This document shows positions 43,315 to 53,900 of a stretch of DNA of 64,000 bases, one piece after another. The first letter of the stretch is position 1. Each line of letters starts with the position of its first letter. The notes beneath the pieces were generated by a model. That model was not told the origin of the DNA and did not search any database. It saw only the letters and a list, made by a program, of their open reading frames with translations. Position numbers and translations under genes: made by a program. Origin of the DNA: Simmondsia chinensis (taxonomy: Eukaryota; Streptophyta; Magnoliopsida; Caryophyllales; Simmondsiaceae); contig JAGTTD010000013.1 of NCBI GenBank assembly GCA_018398585.1, positions 12,313,237 through 12,377,236 on the forward strand, given 5' to 3'.

Positions 43315-45790
43315 TGTTGGGAAAAAACTTAAATTTTGTTGGAAAAATAAACTCTAATGCTGACTATTGGGTTCACAGTTCTCAACTATGGTAACAACAA
43401 TAGGCATCTATTAGAGCACTTAGAGTAGGAGACTCTTCTCTCTACCTAAGCCCCCGATCGGAGTGTTATGCTTCGTGACACCTCACGTGCGAGAGTTCTC
43501 GGGAATAGGTTTGTCTCTATAAACCATTTGTCCTAATACCGATTATTGGGATGAATTTAAAAAATTCTCTCTAACGTTTATGCGGTGCAACAGGTTTAGA
43601 ATTCATAACTCTAAGCCTAAGATCGATTAAAAATTCTTAATTTTAAATCTACTGACTTAAATTCATAATTTAAATCAACAAATCTAAATTCTTAATTTAG
43701 ATATATAGGCCTTTTACTCTAACACATTCATAACAATACGTAAATTTAAATAGGTATAATAACGAAAATAGAAAAGCGAAAAACTAAAAGAAGAAGGAAA
43801 GAAGAATATACCTGGAATTACTCCAATAATAACGAATACCAAGAAAATCAAGACCCCACGATCTTCTATGCAATGACCTCGAACTGCTCGGAGGGTGGGC
43901 TCCAAAAAATATTAAACCGAGGAAAGAAAATTTTCGACGAAAAATTTTCTCTCAAATTGGGTCTTCGAAACAATTCCAGAAACCCAAAATAATTTGTTTG
44001 AATTGAATACCAAACCTCTAGAATAGGTACCTCTATTTATAGGAGTATACCGGAGTAAAAAAAATTCAATTAATTTGATGTGGGATTTGCAGTTAACAAG
44101 CAAAACGTTGCGTATCGTTCAAAAACGAAATAAAACGGCGCGTTTAATTGCCAGGAAAAAGCACGTTTATTTTTAAATTAAATATGCGTGACACATGGCA
44201 AGCTTAGATTGGCTTGCTCCCGTGCATGCGGATAGCCATTCTGGACGTCCCAGAGCACAACATGTGTTGCGCGGTGGTTCGTCCGATTTTAAACAAGCGG
44301 ATCCCCGTGCTGTTTTTTTTTTTTCTTTGTTTCCCACATGTAAAAATTTATCTTATGAATTTTAATTTTCAAAACTTATTTTATTTTACAATTTTCAATT
44401 TTATTCATCTCATGAATAATATTTGGCAAAATTAATTTACCCATCTCATGGATAAATTAATAAACCAAGGAGGGCACCAACACGCCGTCAGTAGATCCCA
44501 TTAGAACTCCGAAGTTAAGCGTGTTTGGGTGAGAGTAGTACTAAGATGGGTGACATCCTGGGAAGTCCTAACCCTCAGGTTGGGGGCACTGGTAAACGGC
44601 CTCTCTTCAGGTTGACACCCTGAAGAGGGAACGTTGCGTACATCTGCCTCCCCAGACCCTGCGTAGGCGGAAGCCCTTGAGGCACTGGCTATATACCTTT
44701 ATGGATAAATAATTCATCTCATGAATTCTTTAATATTTTTTCAACGGCAATAAATACAGAGGCTTGCACAGGGACCTCAAGGACAATTTAAATCTAGCTC
44801 CAAATGGGTTAAATTAAGCATCTCATGAAATAAATTAATTACCATTCAATGAGACTTAATTCTACTAAATAAATCTCACTACACTCAAGACTTAAATTAT
44901 TTATTCAATATCTCCCTAATAGACTATATTGATGACAACAACCGCTCCACTAGATGTCCATGACAAAGGATAAATATAACCACTACCATTATCCTTCTCA
45001 CAGCTTCTCCATTAGTTGCCGACTTGCCCTTCATTGAATAATTCATTTATCCATGAACATATTCACAGTATAAAATCCAAATGTCAAACACTTGGAATAC
45101 TTTGGCCAAAGTTTCCGAACTATTAAAATATTTGCGAATCAACTAAGGGGACATTTGTATCTCATAAGAGACTGTAGATTCCCTATTGAATACCTGATCC
45201 TTGTCACACTTCACGCCGCTACCCAGTGTATATGGGATTTCAGTTATTCGTTTAGACCTTAATTGTAGTGCACCAAATAACTAGCGCTCCATGCACAAGT
45301 CTAGAATACCCTCAGGATTTAGAGTCGTCGTTCAAATAGTATAACATGAGTCATTCAGCTCTGATAGAACTCTAGAAATAAGTGATCCACAAGGTCCAAC
45401 TCAGTGTGCCAATCTTATTAAATACACTGACATAACACTTTCAGATCTCCATTCACATGACTAAGACAAGTCATCTAAAATGTCACGTTATAGCCTTAAC
45501 GTACAAGTGGTTCAAACTTGTCTTTGACTACGAGTCTTTCGAACAACAATCCATACTATTTGTTTCAAGTTTATCTGTGGCTTAGTCTCATAAAAAACTT
45601 AGAACAAACATGTAAATTATAGTCTAAGGATTACACCCATCTCATGGATGTTTTTAGAAAGAAAATCTCATGCAGTATAAATGCTCGCTTACACAAATTT
45701 AACTAGAAAACGACTGGGACTTCAATCTTATTTATTAATTAAAATAATATATCCATAATAAATCTGGATTTTAGGACACTGTTCCTAACA
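43315..45790 (-). repeat. 3' LTR of C2, containing a 5S SINE
   Basis: Homologous to 32880-35179 and 40264-42491, from TGTTGGGAAAA to GTTCCTAACA (plus strand). The SINE at 44458-44700 interrupts it. Confidence 0.88.
44458..44700 (+). mobile_element. 5S rRNA-derived SINE, copy 2
   Basis: The SINE is flanked by ATGGATAAAT repeats (44448-44457 and 44701-44710). The head, about 44470-44567, follows plant 5S rRNA closely: GATCCCATTAGAACTCCGAA, GTTAAGCGTGTTTGGGTGAG, GTAGTACTAAGATGGGTGAC and CCTGGGAAGTCC. The internal Pol III promoter boxes are therefore largely kept. The tail (GGCCTCTCTTCAGG, TTGCGTACATCTGCC, CCCTTGAGGCACTGG) equals the RTE LINE tail at 39380-39515. It is absent from the two sister LTRs, which confirms insertion. 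Confidence 0.88.
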
Positions 45791-46966
45791 ATCTCCCACT
45801 TGTCCTAAATCCAATTTATATAAAGTCCATACTCACCTCTTTTAAGTTTGAACCAAAGGTCTACTGAGCCTAATCCTTAGTGTCCACAATTACTTTATTG
45901 TGAAATCAGCAATAAAATATTGCTTGACATTCCCCTCACTAATGGCTCCCACTCCAAGGGTAAGGACATGCTTAGACGTCAAACATCTATCATATATATT
46001 TGATTGGAAGTCTTAAAACAATATATCTAACTGGAACCAGCTCGTCACTTTGAAAGATCAGCATCGGATCTCTAGTTCTTCTCAAGAACTAGAGAAATCA
46101 CTTCACTGCCACCTAGTCCATTGGACCTAGGTTAGACTAACACCTGCTTACTATACCATAGCATAGCAGACATCAAGTCTCGTGCACAACATGGCATACC
46201 TGAGGCTCCCACTGCCAAAGCATATGGAATATTCCTCAATTGCTCATCCTCTTGAGGTGTCCTAGAACACTACTCAAAAGAGAGAGGGACTCCATGCTAT
46301 ACCTTAACAATGTCTTGTCAATTTAAGTTGCTAGAGAGAGATCCAACATCCTACTCTTACGACCTTGCAGAAGCTTAATCCTAAAAGTAGAGTTGGCTTC
46401 TCCCATGTCTTTCATATTGAGCTTTCTTGACAACCAAACTTTTAAAACTAATGACACCCCTACATCATTCTCGATGAGTAGTATATCATTGACATATAAC
46501 ACTAAAAAAGTCACTACTTTCTCTTAATGTCATTTGTACACGCATGGTTCGAGCAACTAATTGCTCAAAACTATGAGATTTAATTGCTTCATTGTGATTA
46601 AAAGGATCGGATTCAATACCAAGGTCAACCACTAAGGCTCCCCTTATGAATCTGTTAGGTGTCTTGACAATCCTCCCACCACACCTCGTGTACCTTGAAC
46701 ATTCTCGTTCCTATTAGTAGCTGCATCTAATGCATCCACTATGTCCTGAGTTGTATCTAGCTGTTTAGAATTAGTGTCATTTTCCTTTAATACTATTTTG
46801 TTTTTATTTTTGTGGCTCACTTGCAAAATTCTTTTCTAAGTATTTTGCATGTTCATTTATAAAAGACCTTTTAAATCAAAAAACTGTGGAAAAAACCGTC
46901 CTTTTTCCTTTTATGTGCAACACCATTCTGCGGCGGTGTACCCAGGATAGAAAGCTGAGATCTTAT
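45791..46966 (-). pseudogene. reverse transcriptase region of C2, decayed
   Basis: The frame 46514-46323 reads TFLVLYVNDILLIENDVG and LNMKDMGEANSTFRIKLLQG, a copia RT with YVND in place of YVDD, so it is catalytically dead. It continues beyond L2 at 52222. Confidence 0.82.
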
Positions 46967-47519
46967 TGTTATGATCCGAGAATCCAAAGCATGGGTTGTT
47001 GGTGTCCGGGCTGCTGTCTTGCTACTGCGGTACTGCTGCTGCGAGTGTTTGCTGTTGTTAGCCTGTTGCATTTGATGTTTTACTGGTATATGATGATAGT
47101 TAGTGTAGGAAAGTTGTATTGGCGTGTTGAGGATGTAACTAGAATAAGTCTTGATATAATTAGTAGCTTAAGCTTGGTTGAGTCTTGTTTTAAGTGAAGT
47201 CTGGAGTTTGTTAGGCTGTGGTGGTGAAGGCCGTTTGTTAGTTGAGTAAAATGTGGCGGCTCACTTAAGGTCGGTTAGTCCATGTGTTGGCTAGATTCAA
47301 TGTATTAGATCATATCATGTAAGTAGTATCAGTAGAGGGCTCTAGCTTGTAATCCATATAACAACTTTGATGAATGAAATTGATATCTTTGATATCACTC
47401 TCCACTTCTCATCTCCTTTCCCTTCTTATTTGATCTAAACTCTGAATTCTCTTATCATCTCATACTCTCACTATCCCAACCAAGGTTAAGATTCAAGAGC
47501 AATCTTTGAAATCTTAACA
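46967..47519 (+). repeat. 5' LTR of L2
   Basis: The LTR is 553 bp, TGTTATGATCCGAG to AAATCTTAACA, with only scattered differences from the 3' LTR. Confidence 0.93.
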
Positions 47520-47521
47520 AT

Positions 47522-47534
47522 TGGTATCAGAGCC
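47522..47534 (+). promoter_or_regulatory. primer-binding site of L2
   Basis: TGGTATCAGAGCC perfectly complements the initiator Met-tRNA 3' end, starting three bases after the LTR. Confidence 0.9.
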
Positions 47535-48551
47535 TTGATTTGGCTTCCAAATCAAGCTCTAAATCTAAAAAATTACAAAATTTGATTGATTGTGTTGCAA
47601 TTAATCAACAAAAATAATTTGATACTGATTTGGTTCAGTTTTATATGATCAAGAATTCAATTATGAATTCTGGTCGTGAAGAGCTTTCTGTATTGCCTTA
47701 CTGATCAGCAAGGCCTGGGAGTTGCTTTCGGTTGGGATAAAATTGATTGAATTACATTGAGGAAAGTATAATTGATCAGTATTTGTTGATTGCAGTCAAC
47801 ATCAAGGCTGATTCGGATTGAATTCAGTTGAATTGACAAAGCATTAGCTGCTGAGGTTGAGTGGTGAAGCAAAGCAGAAGTTGTTGAAGTTGAGTGCCGA
47901 GCTTAATTGTTCTTGATCAATTTCATTGGATCCATTGGAGAAGAAGTTAAGTGAGCTATTGATCAACATTATAATTGATCATAATCAAAAGATCAGAAAC
48001 AAGCTGCATTGAGGTCAATTCTGATTCTACAATTCAGTAATGAGAATTTGTGTTTGTTGCTGTTTGTGATTAAATTTTGTTGATAAGCATAGAAGTGGTG
48101 AGAATTCATCAGAATCTGCGTTGATTCTCAAGAATTATATGTTTTTGAGTGGGGATTTGCTTAGGCGAAAATCTGACATTGAACTGAGCATCGAAAGTGC
48201 TGAAATCCGATTTCGTTCTTGAAGATTGCTTTGAATATTGTGTTGAGGACTTTATTGCGATCTAGAATCGAGCTTAATTCAGAGTTGTAAGTCTGAAGAT
48301 TTAGGAAAACATCGCAGTTAGGGTTAGTTCGAGTCCTCTATGGCGAAAACCTGCATATTAGGGTTTGTAATCCGTGACGATTGTGGAATCGTTAGTAAGC
48401 GATTGTTTGTGCAGACGAAGCAGTATAATTTCTTTAAGCAATCATCTGTTGAAGCGTTTCAAATTGAAATTGTTTCTTTGTGAACTGAGTTGGTTCATAC
48501 CTTTGCGAACAGAGTTTGGTTCGTCTCGAAACGCTGCTTAACATTGCAAAT

Positions 48552-49302
48552 ATGGCTGGTTTGGTTGATGATGGCTCTTATCAATTCTTGGCAAGGTATA
48601 TTTTGGAGGAAATAAAGAAATTACGTGAGAGTTTTTTGGAGCTGACAAAGGACCTAGTGCGTCAGCCAATTGTGGATTGGCAGCGTTCAACTCATCATTT
48701 TGCAAACATCAGTCGAGAAGGTGCTGGTGTTCTTGATGCAAATGAGTTTCCGGAGCTAGTGCATAGCATTAGACAACAAGAGTTCAATGTTGAGCAAAAA
48801 AGAGTAAGTGGAATCTATTGCCGTTGGAGATGAACTCGACCACGATAATGCCAAAATTGGTGAACACAAGTTAGAGGAATCTGAGTTTGAGCAAGATGAT
48901 CATTGTGAAGACTCTTTGCTAGAGTTAGAGTATTTTGAAGATGATGCGCTACAGCATGACATGCTTCCGGAATGGGAATACGATTTTCATGTCATGGGAA
49001 TGATAAAGAAAGTAAAGAGTAAAGTGAAGAGGAACCATCTAAATGAAGCGTTGAAAGATTTTTGGGGTAAAAAGAAGATTGCAAAGCCGAAATTGAAGCA
49101 GGAGGTTGTGTTTCAGCTTGGGTTGCTTGATGATCAACAAGAACTAACTCAAGATGCTGATTTTACCGTTGCATATGCTGGTATACAAGGTTCAGATATA
49201 TATGCTGGTATACAAGGATTGGTTACAGCGGAATCTGTGATTTCAACTGAAAAACTTGATGCTACTGCTGTAATATCATTGAATACTCACCACATCTGCT
49301 AA
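48552..49302 (+). CDS. L2 ORF1, acidic/basic unknown protein (gag position)
   Basis: It starts at ATGGCTGG (48552), MAGLVDDGSYQFLARY. A frame change near 48810 leads to the 164-codon frame at 48808-49302. There is an acidic block (DHDNAKIGEHKLEESEFEQD, DSLLELEYFEDD) and a basic block (KKVKSKVKRNHLNEALKDFW). Both blocks occur in L1 (15500-16559) and L3 (56340-56804). No zinc knuckle or protease motif is present. Conserved charge layout suggests a structural or RNA-binding role, which is inference. Confidence 0.65.
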
Positions 49303-49325
49303 GTATTACTCCATGGCAAGCTGGT

Positions 49326-50135
49326 ATGCAGAATCGAAGCATATTCACTACTGAACAATCTCATTCTACTCGGAAAGTTGATGTTACTGCTGTAGTAACA
49401 ATGAAAGCGCCAAAAAATGTGTTAAGCACTTCTCCAAGGCTTCTTGATATTCGAAATCAACATTTGATTTGTCCTGGTAGTAATGTAATTGATACATTAC
49501 AAGGTTCTTGGAGTGGAGAAACGTTGTATTCAAATACACATTCTTATGACGAGTTGCCTCCTGATCCGGGAAATTATGTTCAAACTGATGGGAAGCTAGA
49601 AAGAGTCGATTTTCTGCTTAAAAGAATTAATCAAGCTGCGAGAGTGCATTTCAAGGTTCAACAAAGGAGAAGCTTTGTATCTGTACAAGCAATGGAGTTG
49701 ATGGAGGTGTACAAATGCAGTAAGATGTTGGAGCAGATTTCGGTTCAGACTAAAATCAGTACAATCGATGCTTTAACTGGTGTAATTGGTGTTGGAAGTC
49801 CTTTTGATCTAGGGAAGGTAGATCATGTTTGTAACAAGCTGAAACATGAGGTCGAGTTGGAGGAAAGGTTCAAGCAGGCTGCTAAAATCATTTCCCGAGT
49901 TCAATTTAGGCCAAGTTTAATTTTTGGAGGAATTTTTAACATGTTACAAGTTCACAAGTTGTGCACTGATTTGAAAATTAGGTTTTTTCAGTCAAGATCC
50001 AGTAGTATTGAAGGTCTTGAGGTTATGTTTGATATTGGAAGATCCACTGATGCTTTGGTGAAACCTGGTTTATGCAATTGGACTGGAATGGCAGTGCTGG
50101 ACAGTAACAAGGCAAGTGTGTTGAGTGTGCATTAA
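49326..50135 (+). CDS. L2 ORF1 continuation, conserved unknown part
   Basis: This 269-codon frame, in the same element, contains HSYDELPPDPGN, RVDFLLKRINQAARVHFKVQ and SVQTKISTIDALTG followed by GVGSPFDLGK. The first two blocks match L1 ORF1, and all match L3 at 56875-57100. The family's ancestral protein probably ran through here without a break. No recognised domain. Confidence 0.6.
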   Translation: MQNRSIFTTEQSHSTRKVDVTAVVTMKAPKNVLSTSPRLLDIRNQHLICPGSNVIDTLQGSWSGETLYSNTHSYDELPPDPGNYVQTDGKLERVDFLLKRINQAARVHFKVQQRRSFVSVQAMELMEVYKCSKMLEQISVQTKISTIDALTGVIGVGSPFDLGKVDHVCNKLKHEVELEERFKQAAKIISRVQFRPSLIFGGIFNMLQVHKLCTDLKIRFFQSRSSSIEGLEVMFDIGRSTDALVKPGLCNWTGMAVLDSNKASVLSVH

Positions 50136-50283
50136 TCAAGCTGTGGGCAGAGAACAAGCTCCATTAATGCAACCAAATGTGAGTCCTCTTGAAGTTATGG
50201 GGCTTGGTGGTTGGTTTGATTTTGGAATACATGAGCTTTTGGTTGGAAATTCAGCATAGTGGCAGTATGGGATCACATTACAG

Positions 50284-51459
50284 AATTATGGCTCATTTGT
50301 GATTTGCTGTGGTTGTTCTGAATAGAAAAATCATATGCACAAGCTTCAATATCTTCTCAATGTTTGGATGGAAAAGATCAATGCATCATCGAGGATAATT
50401 CCAGCTGAAATTGGAGTGAATATCAGCAAGGTAGTTGGGGATAGATCAACTCTTAATTTGAAGAAGTTAACAGATGTTCAAGAGTTCAGTTGGTGTCTCC
50501 ATTTGTTATGTTTGTTACTCATGCTTGAGGTGGTTGACAAGAAAGCAAAGCTTGATCAATTGAGGCAAATTGGGTGGCTGGAAGAGCTTTGGGTCCAAAG
50601 AAATTTGCTGTATAGATTGGAAAGTGTGAGTTGCAGCATTAACAATTTCGATTGGAATGTTTTAGGAGTTCAAGTTATGACATTGTGTCCTTGGCATTCA
50701 ACAATGGCTTATGAACTCTTAGTTTGTGTGGTCTATGTAAGAGTTTAGGAAGAAAAAGCTGAGACTTCCAGATCTTACAAGTTCACAAACAAGATTCAAG
50801 GCATTGAAGTATTAGAAGCTGCTGAAATTCATTGGAGAATTACAATTCCTTCACTGTCAGCAGTAAATGAGTTGTTCAGATTGAGTGTGGTTGGTGGTAT
50901 TAAGGCTTTGGGAAGACGTAATAACTTGTTCGCATCGAGAAGCTTCCCTATGGAAAGAAATCAAGCTGAAATCTGTTATTATGTGATGCACCGGTTTAGC
51001 ACTACTGCAATATTGAGCTCTGCAGCATATCATGTGGAATTGGAAAGCAATCAAGAGTTTGTTGAGTATGATCTGAGGTGGTTTAGTAAGTGGATGTGTA
51101 AGCAATACAAATTTTGGATAAGATCCAAGATGAAAGAGTTGCAGTTGCATTCTTACGGAATTTCAATATGTTTTTTTACCATGAACGAGAGATGGGGATG
51201 TTTGAGCTGCAATTGGAAATTTCTTCAAGGAGATTTTGATCCTTGGTTCTCTTGGTTTGAGTTTGGAATACCTCCAGAGATGTTAAAGGACTTCATATAC
51301 AGTTTTATGGGGTTAATAACATACAAAATCTGTTGTGCGGCATTCTATAAGCAGAAATTCAGAAGCACTGATAGGTTTTGTGATTCTCAGCAGCAAGATA
51401 GAGTTCTGAGCTGTGTTAACTGTGTCACGAGGTGTTGTGGGTGTGTTGTTGATGTTTAG
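50284..51459 (+). CDS. L2 ORF2/3, conserved unknown C-terminal part
   Basis: The frames 50335-50748 and 50872-51459 together read MHKLQYLLNVWMEKI, VDKKAKLDQLRQIGWLEEL, VLGVQVMTLCPWHSTMAYEL, then EVLEAAEIHWRITIPSLSA, KQYKFWIRSKMKELQLHSYG and CVNCVTRCCGCVVDV. The order is collinear with L1 and L3. A stop at 50746 and another at 51457 break it. The end is rich in Cys pairs, which could bind metal, but L1 does not keep all of them. Unknown family. Confidence 0.6.
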
Positions 51460-51619
51460 TTTGATCAGTTCATACCTCCTGAAGAGTATTATACATTCAA
51501 ACACAAACATTGTGTCGAAACAAGCATCATACAATGTGCTCTGCTGCAATTTCAGATTGGGTTGCTTCAAGGTGTCTTTTCAGCTGCAGAACATCAGCAG
51601 AAGTTGATCTTTACTGTTA

Positions 51620-51668
51620 CAACTCTCTTCAATTCTTGAGGACAAGAATGTTTTCAAGGGGAAGGGAA
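51620..51668 (+). other. integrase-tail relic and polypurine tract of L2
   Basis: Before the 3' LTR the sequence reads LEDKNVFKGKGML in one frame, ending in the purine tract. LEDK near the end is typical of Ty3/gypsy integrase C-termini. L1 and L3 share it. Confidence 0.55.
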
Positions 51669-52221
51669 TGTTATAATCCCAGAATCCAAAGCATGGGTTG
51701 TTGGTGTCCGGGTTGCTATCTTGCTGCTGTGGTGCTGCTGCTACGGGTGTTTGCTGTTGTTGGCCTATTGCATTTGATGTTTTGCTGCTATATGATGATA
51801 GTTAGTGTAGGAAAGTTGTATTGGCGTGTTGAGGATGTAGCTAGAATAAGTCTTGATATAATTAGTAGCTTAAGCTTGGTTGAGTCATGTATTAAGGGAA
51901 GTCTAGAGTTTGTTAGGCTATGGTGGTCAAGGCCGTTGGTTAGTTGAGTAAAATGTGGCGGCTCACTTAAGGTCGGTTAGTCCATGTGTTGGCTAGATTC
52001 AACGTATTAGATCATATCATGTAAGTAGTATAAGTAGAGGGCTCTAGCTTGTAATCCATATAACAACTTTGATGAATGAAATTGATATCTTTGATATCTC
52101 TCTCTACTTCTCATCTGCTTTCCCTTCTTATCTCATCTAAACTCTAAATTTTCTTCTCATCTCATACTCTCACTATCCCAACCAAGGTTAAGGTTCAAGA
52201 GCAATCTTTGAAATCTTAACA
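51669..52221 (+). repeat. 3' LTR of L2
   Basis: 553 bp, equal in length to the 5' LTR. Confidence 0.93.
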
Positions 52222-52789
52222 CTTATGTCATTAGCAGTTTGGAAATCCAAAAACTCACCCAAAAAATATCCACCACCTTGATCTGATCGAAGGGATTTAA
52301 CTTGTTTACCTAATAATTTTAAAAATTCAACTTTCTATTCTTTGAATTTCTCCAAAAATGTCCGACTTATGTCTTATCAAGTAAACATATCTATACCTTA
52401 GTTAATCATCACTAAATGTGATTAAGTACTCATACCCACCTCATACCTGAACATGTATTGGTCCGCATACATCTATGTGAACCAGCTCAAGCAAGCCACC
52501 AACCTTGTTGCCTTTACTTTTAACAGACTTGGTCATCTTTGTTTCTATGTAGGATTTGCAGACTTGTAATGATCTCAAGTGCAAAGCCTCTATCGGTTCA
52601 TCTTTTACCAGTCGTTGGATCCTGCTCGAAGTAGTGTGACCTAAACGTTGGTGCGAGGTGTAGGCATTATCACTTTCAGGGTAGTCTGATGTGTTCTCGA
52701 GTTTAATAGTCACATTGTTTGTTATACTAGAGAACGGAAGTATAAGTGGATTATTATTATAATAATTATGGTTTTCAGTTGAGCAAGAG
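52222..52789 (-). pseudogene. integrase / GAG-pre-integrase remnant of C2
   Basis: The frame from about 52700 down reads AYTSHQRLGHTTSSRIQRLV, KDEPIEALHLRSLQVCKSYI and LLELVHIDVCGPIHVQV, copia GAG-pre-integrase and integrase start. It matches C1 at 36650-36900. Fused at about 52790 to C0 gag. Confidence 0.8.
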
Positions 52790-53227
52790 AGGGAGACATG
52801 AGTGGCAGGACCCCACCACCAGTTGAGCAAGATGCGGAGGACCATTGGTGCCGGCCATGGCAGCCAAGCCACCAAACATTTTGGTCGGCGTGCAAAGGCT
52901 AAAAGAGGGTGAGGGGACCGTGGCTGCAGCCACCGATAGGAGAAAGGGGGGAGAGATATGGGAATGTCCGAGGCAAAATATTGAGAAAATTATGGCCTCG
53001 TGGAAGCTAATGGAGTGCCAGGGATGGTGAAGCTGGTCTGTTAGTCCATTAAGGAATAATACCGTGCTTAGGGATCTGATATGAGAGAGATCGGTCCTAG
53101 GCCGGGGGCTTGCTGTTGGCCTGTCAACCGACTGGCCGTCGGCAAGGGAGGTGCCGGGATCAACGTTAGCCATGGAAGCCATGAGAGAGGGGGAGGAGGA
53201 AAGAGAAGAGGAATTATTAGCGTCCAT
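52790..53227 (-). pseudogene. gag N-terminal part of C0
   Basis: The ATG at 53227, about 125 bp after the PBS, opens MDANNSSSLSSSPSLMAS, a Ser-rich start common to copia gag. The frame runs to the junction with C2 and never reaches a normal gag core. A deletion is likely. Confidence 0.6.
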
Positions 53228-53351
53228 AAATTAAAGATTAATTTCTTGAAATAAAAATGAGAAAAGAGGGAAGTTAAAGACTTACAAATAGAGATACTAG
53301 AAAAATAAAAGGAGCAGGAAAAAACTACAAAAGAGTCGAGTCTCTTAACGA

Positions 53352-53364
53352 GGCTCTGATACCA
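53352..53364 (-). promoter_or_regulatory. primer-binding site of C0
   Basis: The minus strand reads TGGTATCAGAGCC directly after the 5' LTR. It fixes orientation and LTR border. Confidence 0.88.
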
Positions 53365-53503
53365 TATGAGAAAATAATAGGGGAAATGCTATTGTGTACT
53401 GAATGAATAAAATGTACATGAGAGGGCTCAATTTATAGAGCATACAAAGTAAAATAAAGACAAGAGAGCCCTAGAGGACTTGCGTAATAGTGTTCCTCTA
53501 ATA
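53365..53503 (-). repeat. 5' LTR of C0
   Basis: 139 bp; pairs with 29679-29867 and is shortened by about 50 bp. Confidence 0.8.
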
Positions 53504-53508
53504 ATTAC

Positions 53509-53900
53509 TATGAAACAAGTGCAACAGAATTTCAATACAATAATTAATCTACTCAAAACTTAAGTGCCTAGACTCACCTATGTAATATGAATGACGAGGT
53601 GAAAGTGTCTTCGAATAATAAGCTAGAAAATGATTCCTAATACGGAATTTTAATATACATTATGAAGAGCTAAGCATCAAAGTCGTAGATCGAAAGGAAA
53701 GTGCGCAGTCACAATCGTGGTCATACAAGGGCTTGATCCATGGAACAGTTAGAGGTTGCTTTTATTGGAAAGGTGAAGCAAGATTCTATGTACAATAGTC
53801 CAAAGCCCACAAAAACTGAGCCCCACCATCCTAACAGTTGGCGGATGACTTGGTGAGATGACATCGGTTGGGGAGTTCCCAAGAGAGCGACTGGAAGAGA
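53509..53900. other. flank between C0 and gypsy G2
   Basis: No gene recognised. The start of the G2 LTR lies somewhere in 53700-53950 but I cannot place it, because no second copy is in the window. Confidence 0.4.

Larger units (their letters stand above)
46967..52221 (+). mobile_element. non-autonomous LTR retrotransposon L2 (novel-ORF family)
   Basis: The element is 5255 bp, with TSD CTTAT (46962-46966 and 52222-52226). Its LTRs, 46967-47519 and 51669-52221, are 553 bp each. The PBS TGGTATCAGAGCC is at 47522-47534, the leader runs to about 48540, and a series of open frames to about 51460 precedes the purine tract AAGGGGAAGGGAA (51656-51668). There is no PR, RT, RH or IN. Internal sequence is homologous to L1 (minus) and L3. 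Confidence 0.92.
43315..52790 (-). mobile_element. truncated copia copy C2 (same family as C1), 5' end missing
   Basis: It has a 3' LTR at 43315-45790 (homologous to the C1 LTRs) and RT, IN and GAG-pre-IN remnants at 45791-46966 and 52222-52700. No second LTR, PBS or gag is present. The sequence changes to C0 gag near 52790. L2 is inserted at 46967-52221. The missing 5' half and the missing middle of C0 gag suggest one deletion across the junction. Confidence 0.78.
29679..53503 (-). mobile_element. outer Ty1/copia retrotransposon C0, host of nested insertions
   Basis: The element is flanked by TSD ATTAC (29674-29678 and 53504-53508). Its short LTRs are 29679-29867 and 53365-53503; the right one lacks about 50 bp. 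The PBS TGGTATCAGAGCC (minus, 53364-53352) abuts the right LTR. From right to left on the minus strand it runs gag, PR, IN, RT, RNase H, the copia order. It is interrupted by inner copia C1 (32880-42491) and by the truncated copy C2 with L2 inside (43315 to ~52790). LTRs bear TA ends in place of TG/CA. Confidence 0.85.
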
